Positions 29,080 through 38,426 are shown, counted from the stretch's first letter. The stretch is 39,711 nt of DNA from Streptomyces apricus (GCF_008369065.1 NZ_VDFC01000058.1:103212-142922); one strand, 5' to 3'. Translations and numbers: made by a program. Notes: a model not told the origin generated them from the letters alone.

Positions 29080-29185
29080 GGCCCCCGCCTGCGCGGGCGT
29101 CGGGTTCCGATTACGCTGCGTTGCGCAGGTCACAGTTCAAAGCGCTTGCTTAGAGGGCATGAGCTGCGGGAGCGTAGCTGGTGCG

Positions 29186-29201
29186 TACTGGCGAGTAATA
29201 T
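29186..29201 (+). promoter_or_regulatory. Inverted repeat and -10 box upstream of etfBA
   Basis: TACT-GGCG-AGTA (29186-29197) is a perfect palindrome that overlaps the -10-like TAATAT (29196-29201). The site is AT-rich for this region and looks like a TetR-type operator. Transcription would start near 29208, giving a 97-nt leader. No obvious -35 box was found, and the regulator is not in the window. Confidence 0.5.
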
Positions 29202-29304
29202 TCGTCGGGAGCGTGGGTGGCCCCCACCGGGAACGGCCGCTCCAGGCGCATATGCTGCCCGTGAGCAGGCAGCCCAGAAAAGACGATGCAGTAGGAGAGC
29301 CGGC

Positions 29305-30090
29305 GTGAGCTTGAGGATCGTTGTCACTGTGAAGTACGTGCCCGACGCCACCGGCGACCGGCACTTCGCCGAGGACCTGACCGTCGACCGTGACGACGTG
29401 GACGGCCTGCTGTCGGAGCTCGACGAGTACGCGGTCGAGCAGGCCCTGCAGATCGCCGACGAGGCGGACGACGCGGAGATCACCGTGCTGACCGTCGGCC
29501 CCGAGGACGCCAAGGACGCCCTGCGCAAGGCGCTGTCCATGGGCGCGGACAAGGCCATCCACGTCGAGGACGACGACCTGCACGGCACCGACGCCATCGG
29601 TACGTCGCTGGTGCTGGCCAAGGCGATCGAGAAGGCCGGCTACGACCTGGTCGTCTCCGGCATGGCCTCCACCGACGGCACCATGGGCGTCCTGCCGGCC
29701 CTGGTCGCCGAGCGTCTGGGTGTCCCGCAGGTCACGCTGCTCTCCGAGGTCTCGGTCGAGGACGGTGTCGTCAAGGGCCGCCGCGACGGCGACACCGCCT
29801 CCGAGCAGCTGGAGGCCTCGCTCCCCGCGGTCGTGTCGGTCACCGACCAGTCGGGTGAGGCCCGCTACCCGTCCTTCAAGGGCATCATGGCGGCCAAGAA
29901 GAAGCCGGTCGAGTCCTGGGACCTGTCGGACCTCGGCATCGAGGCGGACGAGGTCGGCCTGGAGGGCTCCTGGACCGCGGTCGACTCCGCGGCCGAGCGC
30001 CCCGCGCGCACCGCGGGCACGATCGTCAAGGACGAGGGCGAGGGCGGCAAGCAGCTGGCCGAGTTCCTCGCGGGCCAGAAGTTCGTCTGA
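29305..30090 (+). CDS. etfB: Electron transfer flavoprotein beta subunit
   Basis: A 261-residue protein with the ETF beta/FixA fold: [19 protein letters not shown] at the start, [48 protein letters not shown] and [31 protein letters not shown], then the [21 protein letters not shown] segment. With the alpha subunit it forms a heterodimer holding FAD and, in this subunit, AMP, and takes electrons from acyl-CoA dehydrogenases for delivery to the quinone pool. GTG 29305 has TAGGAGAG 6 nt upstream. It is followed 55 nt later by etfA in the usual order. The role in fatty and amino acid oxidation is established for the family. Confidence 0.95.
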   Translation: MSLRIVVTVKYVPDATGDRHFAEDLTVDRDDVDGLLSELDEYAVEQALQIADEADDAEITVLTVGPEDAKDALRKALSMGADKAIHVEDDDLHGTDAIGTSLVLAKAIEKAGYDLVVSGMASTDGTMGVLPALVAERLGVPQVTLLSEVSVEDGVVKGRRDGDTASEQLEASLPAVVSVTDQSGEARYPSFKGIMAAKKKPVESWDLSDLGIEADEVGLEGSWTAVDSAAERPARTAGTIVKDEGEGGKQLAEFLAGQKFV

Positions 30091-30145
30091 GCCCGATCGT
30101 CGCCGCCCATCCCTCGTCTTCCGCAAGCAGGAGAGAAGAAGTCCC

Positions 30146-31108
30146 ATGGCTGAAGTCCTCGTCTACGTCGACCACGTGGACGGTGCCGTCCGCAAGCCCA
30201 CCCTGGAGCTGCTGACGCTGGCCCGCCGCATCGGCGAGCCCGTCGCCGTCGCGCTGGGCAACGGCGCCGCCGACACCGCCGCCGCGCTCGCCGAGCACGG
30301 CGCGGTCAAGGTCCTCACCGATGACGCCTCCGAGTACGCCGACTACCTGGTCGTACCGAAGGTCGACGCGCTGCAGGCCGCCGTCGAGGCGGTCTCCCCG
30401 GCCGCCGTCCTGTTCCCCTCCTCGACCGAGGCCAAGGAGGTCGCCGCCCGTCTGGCGCTGCGCATCGGCTCCGGCGTCATCACCGACGCCGTCGACATCG
30501 AGGCCGGTGACTCCGGTCCGGTCGCCACCCAGTCGGTGTTCGCCGCCTCGTACACCACCAAGACCCGGGTCTCCAAGGGCACCCCGGTCATCACGGTGAA
30601 GCCCAACAGCGCCGCCGTGGAGGCCGCCCCGGCCGCGGGCGCCGTCGAGGCGCTGTCCGTCACCTTCTCCGCGGCCGCGACCGGCACCAAGGTCACCGGC
30701 CGCACCCCGCGCGAGTCGACGGGCCGCCCGGAGCTGACCGAGGCCGCGATCGTGGTCTCCGGCGGGCGCGGCGTCAACGGCGCCGAGAACTTCGGCATCA
30801 TCGAGGCCCTCGCCGACTCCCTCGGCGCGGCCGTCGGCGCCTCGCGCGCCGCGGTAGACGCGGGCTGGTACCCGCACACCAACCAGGTCGGCCAGACCGG
30901 CAAGAGCGTGTCCCCGCAGCTGTACATCGCCTCCGGCATCTCCGGCGCGATCCAGCACCGCGCCGGCATGCAGACGTCGAAGACGATCGTCGCGGTCAAC
31001 AAGGACGCCGAGGCGCCGATCTTCGACCTGGTCGACTACGGCGTGGTCGGCGACCTCTTCGAGGTCGTCCCGCAGCTCACCGAGGAGATCAAGACCCGCA
31101 AGGGCTGA
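30146..31108 (+). CDS. etfA: Electron transfer flavoprotein alpha subunit
   Basis: A 320-residue protein of the ETF alpha/FixB family. The N-terminal domain (about 1-185) begins [28 protein letters not shown]. The C-terminal FAD domain has the consensus [95 protein letters not shown], with the Arg, Ser, Gln and Asn residues that hold FAD. It pairs with EtfB, encoded 55 nt upstream, in an operon. AGGAGAGAAG precedes ATG 30146. A strong hairpin terminator follows the gene. Confidence 0.95.
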   Translation: MAEVLVYVDHVDGAVRKPTLELLTLARRIGEPVAVALGNGAADTAAALAEHGAVKVLTDDASEYADYLVVPKVDALQAAVEAVSPAAVLFPSSTEAKEVAARLALRIGSGVITDAVDIEAGDSGPVATQSVFAASYTTKTRVSKGTPVITVKPNSAAVEAAPAAGAVEALSVTFSAAATGTKVTGRTPRESTGRPELTEAAIVVSGGRGVNGAENFGIIEALADSLGAAVGASRAAVDAGWYPHTNQVGQTGKSVSPQLYIASGISGAIQHRAGMQTSKTIVAVNKDAEAPIFDLVDYGVVGDLFEVVPQLTEEIKTRKG

Positions 31109-31134
31109 GCGTCTCCCGAAGCGCAGAACCGGCG

Positions 31135-31173
31135 AAGGGGCCCCGGCGACCGTCACGGTCGCCGGGGCCCCTT
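31135..31173. terminator. Strong bidirectional terminator hairpin after etfA
   Basis: A perfect 18-bp stem: the left arm begins AAGGGGCCCCGGC, the loop is TCA and the right arm ends GCCGGGGCCCCTT, followed by a short T run. It lies between the stop codons of etfA (31108) and the convergent EEP gene (31183), and can end transcription from both sides because the A-rich start of the left arm serves the other strand. Confidence 0.92.
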
Positions 31174-31182
31174 TCCCGTGTC

Positions 31183-32085
31183 TCACGCCAGGGTCAGGGA
31201 GGCCCGTACGGGCAGGTGGTCGCTGGGGAACCGCCCGTCCGCGCAGAAGGTGTCGACGGACGCCCGGTGCGCGGTCACCCCCGGCGTGGCGAGTATCCAG
31301 TCGATGCGGTCGCCGCCCGGGACCGGTGGCCGGTACCCGTGGAAGGTGCCGTACGCCTCGCCGCGCTCGGCCGCCGTGTCCCAGGTGTCGACCAGCCCGG
31401 CGCCCAGCAGGGTGTCGTGGACCGGGTTGTGGTGGGCCGCGGCGTTGAAGTCGCCGGTGACGACGACGGGCAGGGTCCGGTCGAGGCCGGCGATCCGCCG
31501 TGCGATCAGCGACGCGGAACGCAGCCGTGCGTACTGGCTCTCGTTGTCGAGGTGGGTGTTGAGGACGTGGAACTCCCGCCCGCCGTCCCGCAGATCGCGG
31601 AAGCGCACCCAGGTCACCATGCGCACGTACGCGGCGCCCCAGGTGTTGGAGCCGATCACCTCCGGGGTGTCGGAGAGCCAGAAGTGGTCGTACTCCACGG
31701 GTTCGAGCCTGCGGGTGTCGTAGAAGACCGCCATGAACTCCTCGCGGCTGCCTCCCGCGCGGCCGGTGCCGATCCACTCGTGGTGCGGGCCCAGGTCCGC
31801 CGCGACGTCCCGCACCTGCCCGTACAGGCCCTCCTGGGTGCCGAGCACATGAGGGCGCGCGCGGCGCAGCAGCTCGCGCATCACAGGGCGCCGGGTGGCC
31901 CAGCTGTGCGGCTCCTCCTCGCTCGCGAAGCGCAGGTTGAACGACATGACGTCCAGGCCGCCGCGGCGGTCCGACGCCGAGGCGGACGTCCTGGAGAGCG
32001 CGGTGCTGGACACCGGGAGGGCGACCGCGGCGGCGATCGCGGCCTGCAGCCCGAGGCGGCGCGTGACGGGACTGCGACGGGGCAC
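31183..32085 (-). CDS. Exported endonuclease/exonuclease/phosphatase-family protein
   Basis: A 300-residue protein of the DNase I-like fold. Residues 1-38 form a Tat-type signal ([23 protein letters not shown], twin Arg), so it is exported folded. Catalytic positions in order: Asn50 in MSFNLRF, Glu85 in LGTQEG, His178 in LNTHLD, Asp212 and Asn214 in TGDFNA, and Asp289-His290 in PSDHLPV, which is the complete metal-dependent set. Related Streptomyces proteins are sphingomyelinase- or phosphodiesterase-like. GTG 32085 has AAGGAG 6 nt upstream. It is convergent with etfA, divided by the terminator. The substrate (nucleic acid, lipid or sugar phosphate) is unknown. Confidence 0.9.
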   Translation of the reverse strand: MPRRSPVTRRLGLQAAIAAAVALPVSSTALSRTSASASDRRGGLDVMSFNLRFASEEEPHSWATRRPVMRELLRRARPHVLGTQEGLYGQVRDVAADLGPHHEWIGTGRAGGSREEFMAVFYDTRRLEPVEYDHFWLSDTPEVIGSNTWGAAYVRMVTWVRFRDLRDGGREFHVLNTHLDNESQYARLRSASLIARRIAGLDRTLPVVVTGDFNAAAHHNPVHDTLLGAGLVDTWDTAAERGEAYGTFHGYRPPVPGGDRIDWILATPGVTAHRASVDTFCADGRFPSDHLPVRASLTLA

Positions 32086-32239
32086 GGCATGCTCCTTCTG
32101 TGGCGGACGCCGGGCGAGTCGTGCGGGTCGCAGTATCGATTCTTGGCGTGAACATGGCTATGGCTCCGGGTGGATCCCGGAGGAAGTCGTGGGGGTGGAT
32201 GGGAACGTAACCCGAGGTGGCACGGGAGGGGAAGGGGTG

Positions 32240-32286
32240 TTGACCGGCCGGAGGTCCATGACTACCTTCGTTCAACAGATTGTTGA
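32240..32286 (+). promoter_or_regulatory. Promoter and operator of the DUF6986 gene
   Basis: TTGACC (32240-32245), a 17-nt spacer and TACCTT (32263-32268) form one of the best promoters of the window. Transcription would begin near 32275, inside the perfect palindrome TCAACA-GAT-TGTTGA (32272-32286). A bound repressor there would block initiation. It also shows that ATG 32260, although in frame, is upstream of the message and cannot be the start. An IclR- or GntR-type regulator is a reasonable guess, not proven. Confidence 0.7.
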
Positions 32287-32317
32287 TTCCGTGGGGCGGC
32301 GCATCGGAGGGCATGGA

Positions 32318-33640
32318 ATGGACCAGGGGCATCAGGGCGGGCAGGGCCGCCGGGAGAAGGTGGCGACGAGCCTCGCCGCGGCCGTCGGCGAGCGGATCGG
32401 CGCCTCCCTGGCCCCGGTGGACGCCGAGCTGGAGCGCCGCTACCCCGGGGACCCCGGCACCCGCCAGCCCGTCCACACCGTGTACGTGCCGGGCGACGTC
32501 TTCGCCGCCGACACCGTCCGCTCCTGGGGCGACCGGGCGCTGGCCGCCCTCGACGAGCACGCGCCGGACGCCGCCTCCTTCGCCGCCGTCCTCGGCCTCT
32601 CCGACGACCTCGCGCAGCCCGTGTACGACCGCGTCCGGGCCAAACTGGAGCGCGAGCCGGTGGAAGACGTGCGCATCGACTTCGAGGACGGCTACGGCCC
32701 GCGCCCCGACGACGAGGAGGACGAGGCCGCCGCCCGCGCGGCCCGGCTGGTCGCGGAGGCGTACCGGGACGGCACGGCCCCGCCCTGCATGGGCATCCGC
32801 ATGAAGTGCATGGAGGCACCGGTCCGCGACCGGGGCATCCGCACGCTCGACGTCTTCCTCACCGGGCTGATGGAGGCCGGCGGGCTGCCCGGCGGCCTGG
32901 TGCTGACCCTGCCCAAGGTGACGTACGCCGAGCAGGTCACCGCGATGGTGCGGCTGCTGGAGGAGTTCGAGAAGGCGCACGGCCTCGAACCGGGCCGGAT
33001 CGGGTTCGAGATCCAGATCGAGACCAGCCAGGCGGTCCTCGCCGCCGACGGCACCGCGACCGTGGCCCGGATGATCCAGGCCGCCGAGGGGCGCGCCACC
33101 GGACTGCACTACGGAACCTTCGACTACAGCGCCTGCCTCGGCGTCTCGGCCGCGTACCAGGCCAGCGACCACCCGGCCGCCGACCACGCCAAGGCGGTCA
33201 TGCAGGTCGCGGCCGCCGGCACCGGCGTACGCGTCTCGGACGGCTCCACCAACGTGCTGCCCGTCGGCCCGACGGCGAAGGTGCACGACGCCTGGCGGCT
33301 GCACCACGGACTCACCCGCCGCGCGCTCGCCCGCGCCTACTACCAGGGCTGGGACATGCACCCCGGGCACCTCCCCACCCGGTACGCGGCCGTCTTCGCC
33401 TTCTACCGCGAGGGGTTCGAGCAGGCCGCGGCCCGGCTCGTCGCGTACGCGGCCCGCGCGGGCGGCGACGTGATGGACGAGCCCGCCACCGCCAAGGCGC
33501 TCAGCGGGTACCTGCTGCGCGGCCTGGACTGCGGCGCCCTCGACATCGCGGAGGTGGCCCGGGCGACCGGGTTCACCCGCGCGGACCTGGAGGGGTACGC
33601 GGCGCCCCGCCGGGCCGACCTCACGGTCTCACCCAAGTAG
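32318..33640 (+). CDS. DUF6986 family aldolase/citrate lyase-like protein
   Basis: A 440-residue cytoplasmic protein with a TIM-barrel of the HpcH/HpaI aldolase and citrate lyase beta group. Marks are VHTVYVPGDVFAADTVRSWG, VRIDFEDGYGPRPDDEEDEAA (metal-binding acid residues), MGIRMKCMEAPVRDRGIRTLDVFLTGL, GFEIQIETSQAVL, GLHYGTFDYSA and QGWDMHPGHLPTRYAA. Such enzymes split or join C-C bonds of oxoacids or CoA esters, with Mg2+ or Mn2+. ATG 32318 has GGAGGG 6 nt upstream, and lies about 43 nt after the predicted transcript start. Family members may belong to glyoxylate or purine breakdown, but no such gene is nearby, so that is conjecture. Confidence 0.87.
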   Translation: MDQGHQGGQGRREKVATSLAAAVGERIGASLAPVDAELERRYPGDPGTRQPVHTVYVPGDVFAADTVRSWGDRALAALDEHAPDAASFAAVLGLSDDLAQPVYDRVRAKLEREPVEDVRIDFEDGYGPRPDDEEDEAAARAARLVAEAYRDGTAPPCMGIRMKCMEAPVRDRGIRTLDVFLTGLMEAGGLPGGLVLTLPKVTYAEQVTAMVRLLEEFEKAHGLEPGRIGFEIQIETSQAVLAADGTATVARMIQAAEGRATGLHYGTFDYSACLGVSAAYQASDHPAADHAKAVMQVAAAGTGVRVSDGSTNVLPVGPTAKVHDAWRLHHGLTRRALARAYYQGWDMHPGHLPTRYAAVFAFYREGFEQAAARLVAYAARAGGDVMDEPATAKALSGYLLRGLDCGALDIAEVARATGFTRADLEGYAAPRRADLTVSPK

Positions 33641-33660
33641 CGGACGCGCGACGGCCTGCG

Positions 33661-33718
33661 CCGGTTACTGCGGCCCGCACCGGTCCACCGCGGCCCGCGC
33701 CGGCCACCGCGGGGCCGT
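33661..33718. repeat. Three imperfect 19-20 bp tandem units
   Basis: Units start CCGGTTACTGCGGCCCGC (33661), CCGGTCCACCGCGGCCCGC (33680) and CCGGCCACCGCGGGGCCG (33700). They fill the 171-nt gap between the convergent DUF6986 and LacI genes, and are able to form GC-rich hairpins that may end transcription. Confidence 0.55.
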
Positions 33719-33811
33719 CCCGCGCGGGGTTGTTGTGCCCGTGGGCGGGCCGGTCCCGTGCGGACGGTTCCGGTGGAGCCGGCCCTGCCCCCTGTAGCCG
33801 GCGGCCGGCCG

Positions 33812-34846
33812 TCAGGCGGGGGGCAGTTCGCCCGAGCCGCGGGTGATCAGGCGGGTCGGCAGTTCGATGCGCTCGGGGGCGACGAGGGAGCCGTCGAGCT
33901 GGCGGAAGAGGCGGTCGGCGGCGGTGCGGCCGAGCTGGGCCGCGTCCTGGGCCACCACGGTCACCCCGGGCTGCAGCAGGTCGGCGAGCTCGATGTCGTC
34001 GAAGCCGACCAGGGCGACCGGCCGGGCGCGCTCGGTGATGACGCGGACGACCGTGACCGTCACCCGGTTGTTGCCGGCGAAGACCGCAGTCACGGGGGAG
34101 GGGCCGGACAGCATCGTCTCGGCCGCCCGGCGCACCCGCTCCGGGCCGGTGACGCCCAGGGACATCCAGGCGGGCTCCACCGGAATGCCGGCGTCGTCCA
34201 TGGCGGCGCGATAGCCGCGCAGGCGCTCGGCGGCGGTGTGGATGCGGGGCATGTCGCCGATGAACCCGATGCGGCGGTGGCCGTGCGCGATGAGGTGGGC
34301 GACGCCGTCGCGCGCACCGCCGAAGCTGTCGGAGAGCACGACGTCCGCGTCGATCTGCCCCGCGGGGCGGTCCACGAACACCGTGGCGACGCCCGCCTTT
34401 ATCTCGGGCTCCAGATAGCGGTGGTCGTCACCGGCCGGGATGACGACCAGGCCGTCCACCCGGCGGGCGCACAGCGCGAGGACCAGCTCCTGCTCGCGCT
34501 CCGGGTCCTCGGCGCTGGAGCCGTTGATGAGCAGGGCGCCGTGGGCGCGGGCCACCTCCTCCACCGCCCGGCTCAGCGGGCCGTAGAACGGGTCCGCCAG
34601 GTCCTCCAGGACGAGGCCGATGCTGGCGGTGCGGCCCTTGCGCAGCACCCGCGCGCTGTCGTTGCGCCGGAAGCCCAGCGCGTCGATGGCCTCCTGCACC
34701 CGGCGCTCGGTGTCGGGGGTGACACCCGGCTCGCCGTTGACTACGCGCGATACCGTCTTCAGGCCGACCCCGGCACGCGCGGCGACGTCCTTCATGGTCG
34801 GACGGTTGCCGTAACGGCTCTCGGTTCGGCGGGCGGTCTCGGCCAC
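33812..34846 (-). CDS. LacI-family transcriptional regulator
   Basis: A 344-residue repressor from GTG 34846, with AGGACAG upstream. The helix-turn-helix and hinge helix are standard: TMKDVAARAGVGLKTVSRVVNGEPGVTPDTERRVQEAIDALGFRRNDSARVLRKG (about residues 17-70). The rest is a sugar-binding periplasmic-protein-like domain (SIGLVLEDLADPFYGPLSRAVEEVARAHGALLI ... VVFVDRPAG, VALVGFDDIELADLL). It is divergent from a ROK kinase; a 12-bp perfect palindrome with a central CG lies in between and is the likely site of action. The inducer is presumably a sugar handled by the nearby kinase or alpha-galactosidase, but this is inferred from position. Confidence 0.93.
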   Translation of the reverse strand: MAETARRTESRYGNRPTMKDVAARAGVGLKTVSRVVNGEPGVTPDTERRVQEAIDALGFRRNDSARVLRKGRTASIGLVLEDLADPFYGPLSRAVEEVARAHGALLINGSSAEDPEREQELVLALCARRVDGLVVIPAGDDHRYLEPEIKAGVATVFVDRPAGQIDADVVLSDSFGGARDGVAHLIAHGHRRIGFIGDMPRIHTAAERLRGYRAAMDDAGIPVEPAWMSLGVTGPERVRRAAETMLSGPSPVTAVFAGNNRVTVTVVRVITERARPVALVGFDDIELADLLQPGVTVVAQDAAQLGRTAADRLFRQLDGSLVAPERIELPTRLITRGSGELPPA

Positions 34847-34969
34847 GATGCGCTGTCCTGTCCTGTAGTCCGTCGGGCCGGTGGTCGGCCGCTGGTCCGT
34901 GGGGCTGCGTCGGTCCCGACGGACCCGGTGGGCCGCCGGATCGGGATGTGGCGTCGAGCATAGAGCCTG

Positions 34970-34981
34970 GACAACGTTGTC
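34970..34981. promoter_or_regulatory. LacI-type operator between lacI-like and ROK genes
   Basis: GACAACGTTGTC is a perfect 12-bp palindrome with the central CG preferred by LacI proteins. A half-site, TGTCCAACG, lies 16 nt to the right. The 322-nt gap from 34847 to 35168 otherwise has no gene; the right part contains upstream DNA of the ROK gene. Confidence 0.7.
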
Positions 34982-35168
34982 AGATGCGAGAGAGACTGTC
35001 CAACGCATTCTCCGGCGCCCTGGGTCCTGTGGTCGGATTCCCGTCGTCCGCCCCTGGGGCCGGCCGGCGGGGGTCCGACGACAGGATCTGGCCCACCGTG
35101 CGACCGGCCTGCCCTTTCCTCATGGTCCAACCGGACCGACCGGGATCCGATCGGGAGACTTGACTCTG

Positions 35169-36119
35169 ATGCACACCGACCTCGTGGCCGCGCTCGACAT
35201 CGGCGGCACCAAGATCGCCGGAGCGCTGGTGGACGGCCAAGGCCGGATCCTGCTGCGCGCCCAGCGGCCCACGCCCGCGCAGGAGCACGGTGACACCGTC
35301 ATGCGGGCCGTGGAGGCCGTGCTCGGCGAGCTGACCGCAGCGCCGCTGTGGAACGGGGTCACCGCGGTCGGCATCGGCAGCGCCGGGCCCGTGGACGCCT
35401 CGGCGGGCACGGTGAGCCCGGTGAACGTGCCCGGCTGGCGCGACTACCCCCTCGTCGAACGGGTCCGCGCCGTGGCGGACGGCCTGCCCGTCGAACTGAT
35501 CGGCGACGGCGTGGCGATCACGGCGGCCGAGCACTGGCAGGGGGCGGCCCGCGGCCACGACAACGCCCTCTGCATGGTCGTCTCCACGGGGGTCGGCGGC
35601 GGTCTGGTCCTGAACGGGAAGCTGCACCCCGGGCCCACGGGCAACTCCGGGCACATCGGCCACATCAGCGTGGACCTCGACGGCGACCTGTGCCCGTGCG
35701 GGTCCCGCGGCTGCGTCGAGCGCATCGCCAGCGGCCCGAACATCGCGCGCCGCGCCGTCGAGGGCGGCTGGCGGCCGGGGCCCGAGGGCGACGCGTCCGC
35801 GGCGGCGGTGGCCGCCGCCGCCCGGGCGGGCGATCCGGTCGCGACGGCCTCCTTCGAGCGTGCGGCGCAGGCGCTGGCCGCGGGCATCGCGGCGACGGCG
35901 ACCCTCGTGGAGATCGACATCGCGGTGATCGGCGGAGGGGTGGGCAAGGCGGGCGAGGTGCTGTTCGCGCCGCTGCGGGCCGCCCTGCGGGACTATGCCG
36001 CGCTGTCGTTCGTGCAGCGGCTCACGGTGACGCCGGCTCAGATGGGTACGGATGCGGGGCTGGTGGGTGCGGCGGCTGCGCTCAGTCGGCGGCCGAACGC
36101 GGCCGTTGTTGGCGGCTGA
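35169..36119 (+). CDS. ROK-family sugar kinase
   Basis: A 316-residue cytoplasmic kinase of the ROK family without an N-terminal DNA-binding domain, so an enzyme more than a repressor. The ATP loop is ALDIGGTKIAGAL (Asp10-Lys15). The sugar-binding site has NVPGWRDYPL and STGVGGGLVLNGKLHPGPTGNSGHIGHI; the usual Glu of GExGH is Asn here. The zinc motif is CPCGSRGCVE (Cys175, Cys177, Cys182). A second phosphate motif is AVIGGGVGKAG. Members phosphorylate glucose, N-acetylglucosamine, fructose or mannose derivatives. ATG 35169 follows GGGAGA at a somewhat long 11 nt; TTG 35160 is possible. It is divergent from LacI and convergent with the alpha-galactosidase. The sugar is not defined. Confidence 0.9.
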   Translation: MHTDLVAALDIGGTKIAGALVDGQGRILLRAQRPTPAQEHGDTVMRAVEAVLGELTAAPLWNGVTAVGIGSAGPVDASAGTVSPVNVPGWRDYPLVERVRAVADGLPVELIGDGVAITAAEHWQGAARGHDNALCMVVSTGVGGGLVLNGKLHPGPTGNSGHIGHISVDLDGDLCPCGSRGCVERIASGPNIARRAVEGGWRPGPEGDASAAAVAAAARAGDPVATASFERAAQALAAGIAATATLVEIDIAVIGGGVGKAGEVLFAPLRAALRDYAALSFVQRLTVTPAQMGTDAGLVGAAAALSRRPNAAVVGG

Positions 36120-36171
36120 GCCGCCGTCTGTCTTTTGGGGAGGGGGCGGAGGGGTTCGGCTCGTGTGGTGA

Positions 36172-36188
36172 GGTGCGGGTGGGTGGGG
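36172..36188 (+). repeat. Partial copy of the dispersed intergenic repeat
   Basis: GGTGCGGGTGGGTGGGG is identical to 17 bp in the left part of copy 2 (10647-10663). As in both full copies it lies directly downstream of the stop of a leftward gene (stop at 36196) and points the same way. The hairpin-forming right part is missing. Confidence 0.55.
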
Positions 36189-36195
36189 AGCGTTG

Positions 36196-38274
36196 TCAGC
36201 AGGTGAGGCGGGCGTTCGCCCAGTCGCCGTGGTCTGAGGTGATGCCGTCGCCGGCGTCCGTGACGACGAGGCGTATCGTCCGTGCGCCGCTCACATCGGC
36301 CGAGAGGGACTGCGCCGCGTCGGCGTTGGTCAGGACGCCGGTGGTGGCCGCCTTCGTGCCGTCGGCCCAGATCTCGAAGACGACGGACCCGTCGGCGCCC
36401 TCCTCGTCGTCGACACCGACCTGCGCCGTGACGGTCCGGCAGGCCCCGCCCGTGTAGAACTCGACGGTGCTGTCCGCGTGGACGCCGAGCCCGGAGGCGT
36501 ACACGGTTCCGCCGATCGTGAGGGGCGTGCCGTCACCCGCTGCTGCCTCGCCGTTGCTGGTGTCCCGTTCGACGGGCCCCCAGCCGTTGGTGGCCGACAG
36601 CCAGGGAAGACCGCCGAGCTCCGAGGTGCCGGAGGGCGGGGCCACCACGACGGTCGTCCTCACCGGCAGTACGTTCCCGGCCCGCTCCCCGGCCGGAGAG
36701 CGGTACCCCGCCCTCAGTGTCAGGTCGTACGACCCCGGGGGCGTGCCCGCGGGGGCGGTCACCCGCCACCCGGTGCGCAGCACCCTGCCGGTCGCCAGGA
36801 CGTTCGCCCTGGTCGGTGACGTGGCCCGCACGGTCCAGCCCCTGGGCCCGGTCAGGGAGACGGAGACGTGCTTCGCCGGTGTACGGCCCAGGTCGGTGAC
36901 CGACGCCGTCAGCGCGGCGGGACGCCCCGCTTCGAGCAACGTGCCACCGTCCAGGGCGAGTTCGACGGCCGGCGGGTTCTCGGCCCAGTCTCCGTCGGCC
37001 GAGACGCGGACGAGGACCGTGCCGTGGGCGGGGACGGTCGCCGAGATCGTGCCCGCCGTGTTGTAGCTCTTGTGCCGCCACAGGTCGCGCAGCGTGTAGG
37101 CAGCCGCTCCGGGCAGCCCGACGGCCTTCGCGCTCGTGGCGATGCGCTGGGGGCTGCCGGTCTCGTTGAAGAGGGCGACGGCGCGGCTGCCGTCCGCCAG
37201 TTCCTTGGCCACGACCCAGCGGCCGTCCTCGGAGGAGAGCACGGTGCCCTGCTTGCCGAGCGGGTCCTGGTCGACCGCTATGACCTCCTCGTTGCCGAGG
37301 ATCTCGAAGGTCTCGTCGGAGGCGGACCGCAGGTCCGAGCCGATGAGGAGAGGGGCGGCCATGACCGACCACATCGAGAAGTGCGTGCGGTACTCCGTGT
37401 CCGTCATCCCGCCGTTGCCGACCTCCAGCATGTCGGGGTCGTTCCAGTGTCCGGGACCCGCGTACCGCGCGAGCGGGAGGTTCTGCTTCATGATCGAGAG
37501 CATCGAGCCCCAGTTGTCACTGATGTCCCCGGTGGTGCGCCACAGCTGGCCGACGTCCGCCGCCCACTCCCAGGGCCTGTTCTCGCCCCACTCGCAGATG
37601 CTGTACACGATGGGGCGGCCCGTGGTCGCGGAGGCGGCCTTCAGGGCGTCGCGCATCGTCGTGTAGCGCTGTCTGGCGTCCACGCCCTGGTTGTTGCAGT
37701 TGTCGTACTTGAGGTAGTCGACACCCCAGTCCGCGAACTGCCGGGCGTCGCTGTACTCGTGGCCGAGCGCTCCGGGAAATCCCGCGTCGTTGCAGGTCTT
37801 CGTGCCCGCGCTGGTGTAGATGCCCAGCTTGAGCCCCTTGGCGTGCACATAGTCCGCGACCGCCTTGATCCCGCCGGGGAAGCGGGCCGGGTCCGGCACC
37901 AGCTTCCCGTCGGCGTCGCGGGCGGGCAGCGCCCAGCAGTCGTCGAGGTTGACGTACTCGTACCCGGCGTCCTTGAGCCCCTTGTCGACGAAGATGTCCG
38001 CGATCCCCTTGACCATCTCCTCGTCGAACTCCGCACGGCACTGCGTGGAGTTCCAGTTGTTGAAGCCCATGGGAGGGGTGAGGGCGAGGCCGTCGTCCGG
38101 GGCCGGGGCGACGGACGCGGCCGGTGAGGCGGACGTGGGGGCCGGCGCCCGGGCCGGTGTCCCCGGGCCGGCCGCGAGGGCGGGCCCGGCCGGTCCCAGG
38201 CCGGCGAGCAGCCCCGCGGCCAGTATTCCGGCCGCTCTTCGGTGAGTCGTACGGGTGGGAAGATGCCGCGTCAT
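36196..38274 (-). CDS. Secreted alpha-galactosidase (GH27) with C-terminal NPCBM domain
   Basis: A 692-residue exported enzyme. Residues 1-35 are a signal peptide ([23 protein letters not shown]). The GH27 barrel (about 62-345) begins [13 protein letters not shown] and has the nucleophile Asp191 in [10 protein letters not shown] and the acid/base Asp250 in [38 protein letters not shown] is also typical. A beta-domain (about 350-435) closes it. Residues 440-550 form an NEW3-like linker domain, and 555-692 an NPCBM carbohydrate-binding domain ([14 protein letters not shown], ... [10 protein letters not shown]). It releases alpha-linked galactose outside the cell. ATG 38274 has GGAGG 6 nt upstream. 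With the LacI and ROK genes it forms a sugar locus. Confidence 0.94.
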   Translation of the reverse strand: MTRHLPTRTTHRRAAGILAAGLLAGLGPAGPALAAGPGTPARAPAPTSASPAASVAPAPDDGLALTPPMGFNNWNSTQCRAEFDEEMVKGIADIFVDKGLKDAGYEYVNLDDCWALPARDADGKLVPDPARFPGGIKAVADYVHAKGLKLGIYTSAGTKTCNDAGFPGALGHEYSDARQFADWGVDYLKYDNCNNQGVDARQRYTTMRDALKAASATTGRPIVYSICEWGENRPWEWAADVGQLWRTTGDISDNWGSMLSIMKQNLPLARYAGPGHWNDPDMLEVGNGGMTDTEYRTHFSMWSVMAAPLLIGSDLRSASDETFEILGNEEVIAVDQDPLGKQGTVLSSEDGRWVVAKELADGSRAVALFNETGSPQRIATSAKAVGLPGAAAYTLRDLWRHKSYNTAGTISATVPAHGTVLVRVSADGDWAENPPAVELALDGGTLLEAGRPAALTASVTDLGRTPAKHVSVSLTGPRGWTVRATSPTRANVLATGRVLRTGWRVTAPAGTPPGSYDLTLRAGYRSPAGERAGNVLPVRTTVVVAPPSGTSELGGLPWLSATNGWGPVERDTSNGEAAAGDGTPLTIGGTVYASGLGVHADSTVEFYTGGACRTVTAQVGVDDEEGADGSVVFEIWADGTKAATTGVLTNADAAQSLSADVSGARTIRLVVTDAGDGITSDHGDWANARLTC

Positions 38275-38304
38275 TACGTTCCTCCGTACTCGCAACAGGA
38301 GTGG

Positions 38305-38331
38305 ATGTCCGCGTCTTTACATGTCCGCGTC
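38305..38331. repeat. 16-bp direct repeats upstream of the alpha-galactosidase gene
   Basis: ATGTCCGCGTC occurs at 38305 and 38321, a period of 16 nt, with similar flanks (TTTAC and ATTCA); a weaker form ATGTGCGTTCAC follows at 38341. The repeats lie 30-60 nt before the start codon and might be binding sites for a sugar regulator. Confidence 0.45.
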
Positions 38332-38410
38332 ATTCATGCCATGTGCGTTCACGGTAGGTCCTGTCGCAGTGTGGTGGAAGAGGTGCGGTAGTGCGTGGTC
38401 GACATCCCGT

Positions 38411-38426
38411 CAGATCTCGGGATCTG
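38411..38426. promoter_or_regulatory. Inverted repeat CAGATC-TCGG-GATCTG
   Basis: A perfect 6-4-6 inverted repeat in the 326-nt gap (38275-38600) between the alpha-galactosidase and the small secreted peptide gene. The gap holds no larger gene; its contents are the repeats listed here. The role is unknown. Confidence 0.35.

Noticed and set aside
29080..29304. A tRNA or riboswitch in the region upstream of etfB
   Set aside because: No cloverleaf, T-loop sequence or known riboswitch core could be drawn; an operator and a promoter explain the AT-rich part.
32260..32317. Upstream ATG 32260 as start of the DUF6986 gene
   Set aside because: It lies before the predicted transcript start, inside the promoter spacer, while ATG 32318 has GGAGGG at 6 nt.
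30026..33370. A 1114-codon open frame on the minus strand
   Set aside because: It runs antisense across etfA and the DUF6986 gene and through the EEP gene in another frame. It has no domain, no ribosome site and an amino acid make-up (Gly, Arg, Val, Asp runs) typical of GC-rich shadow frames.
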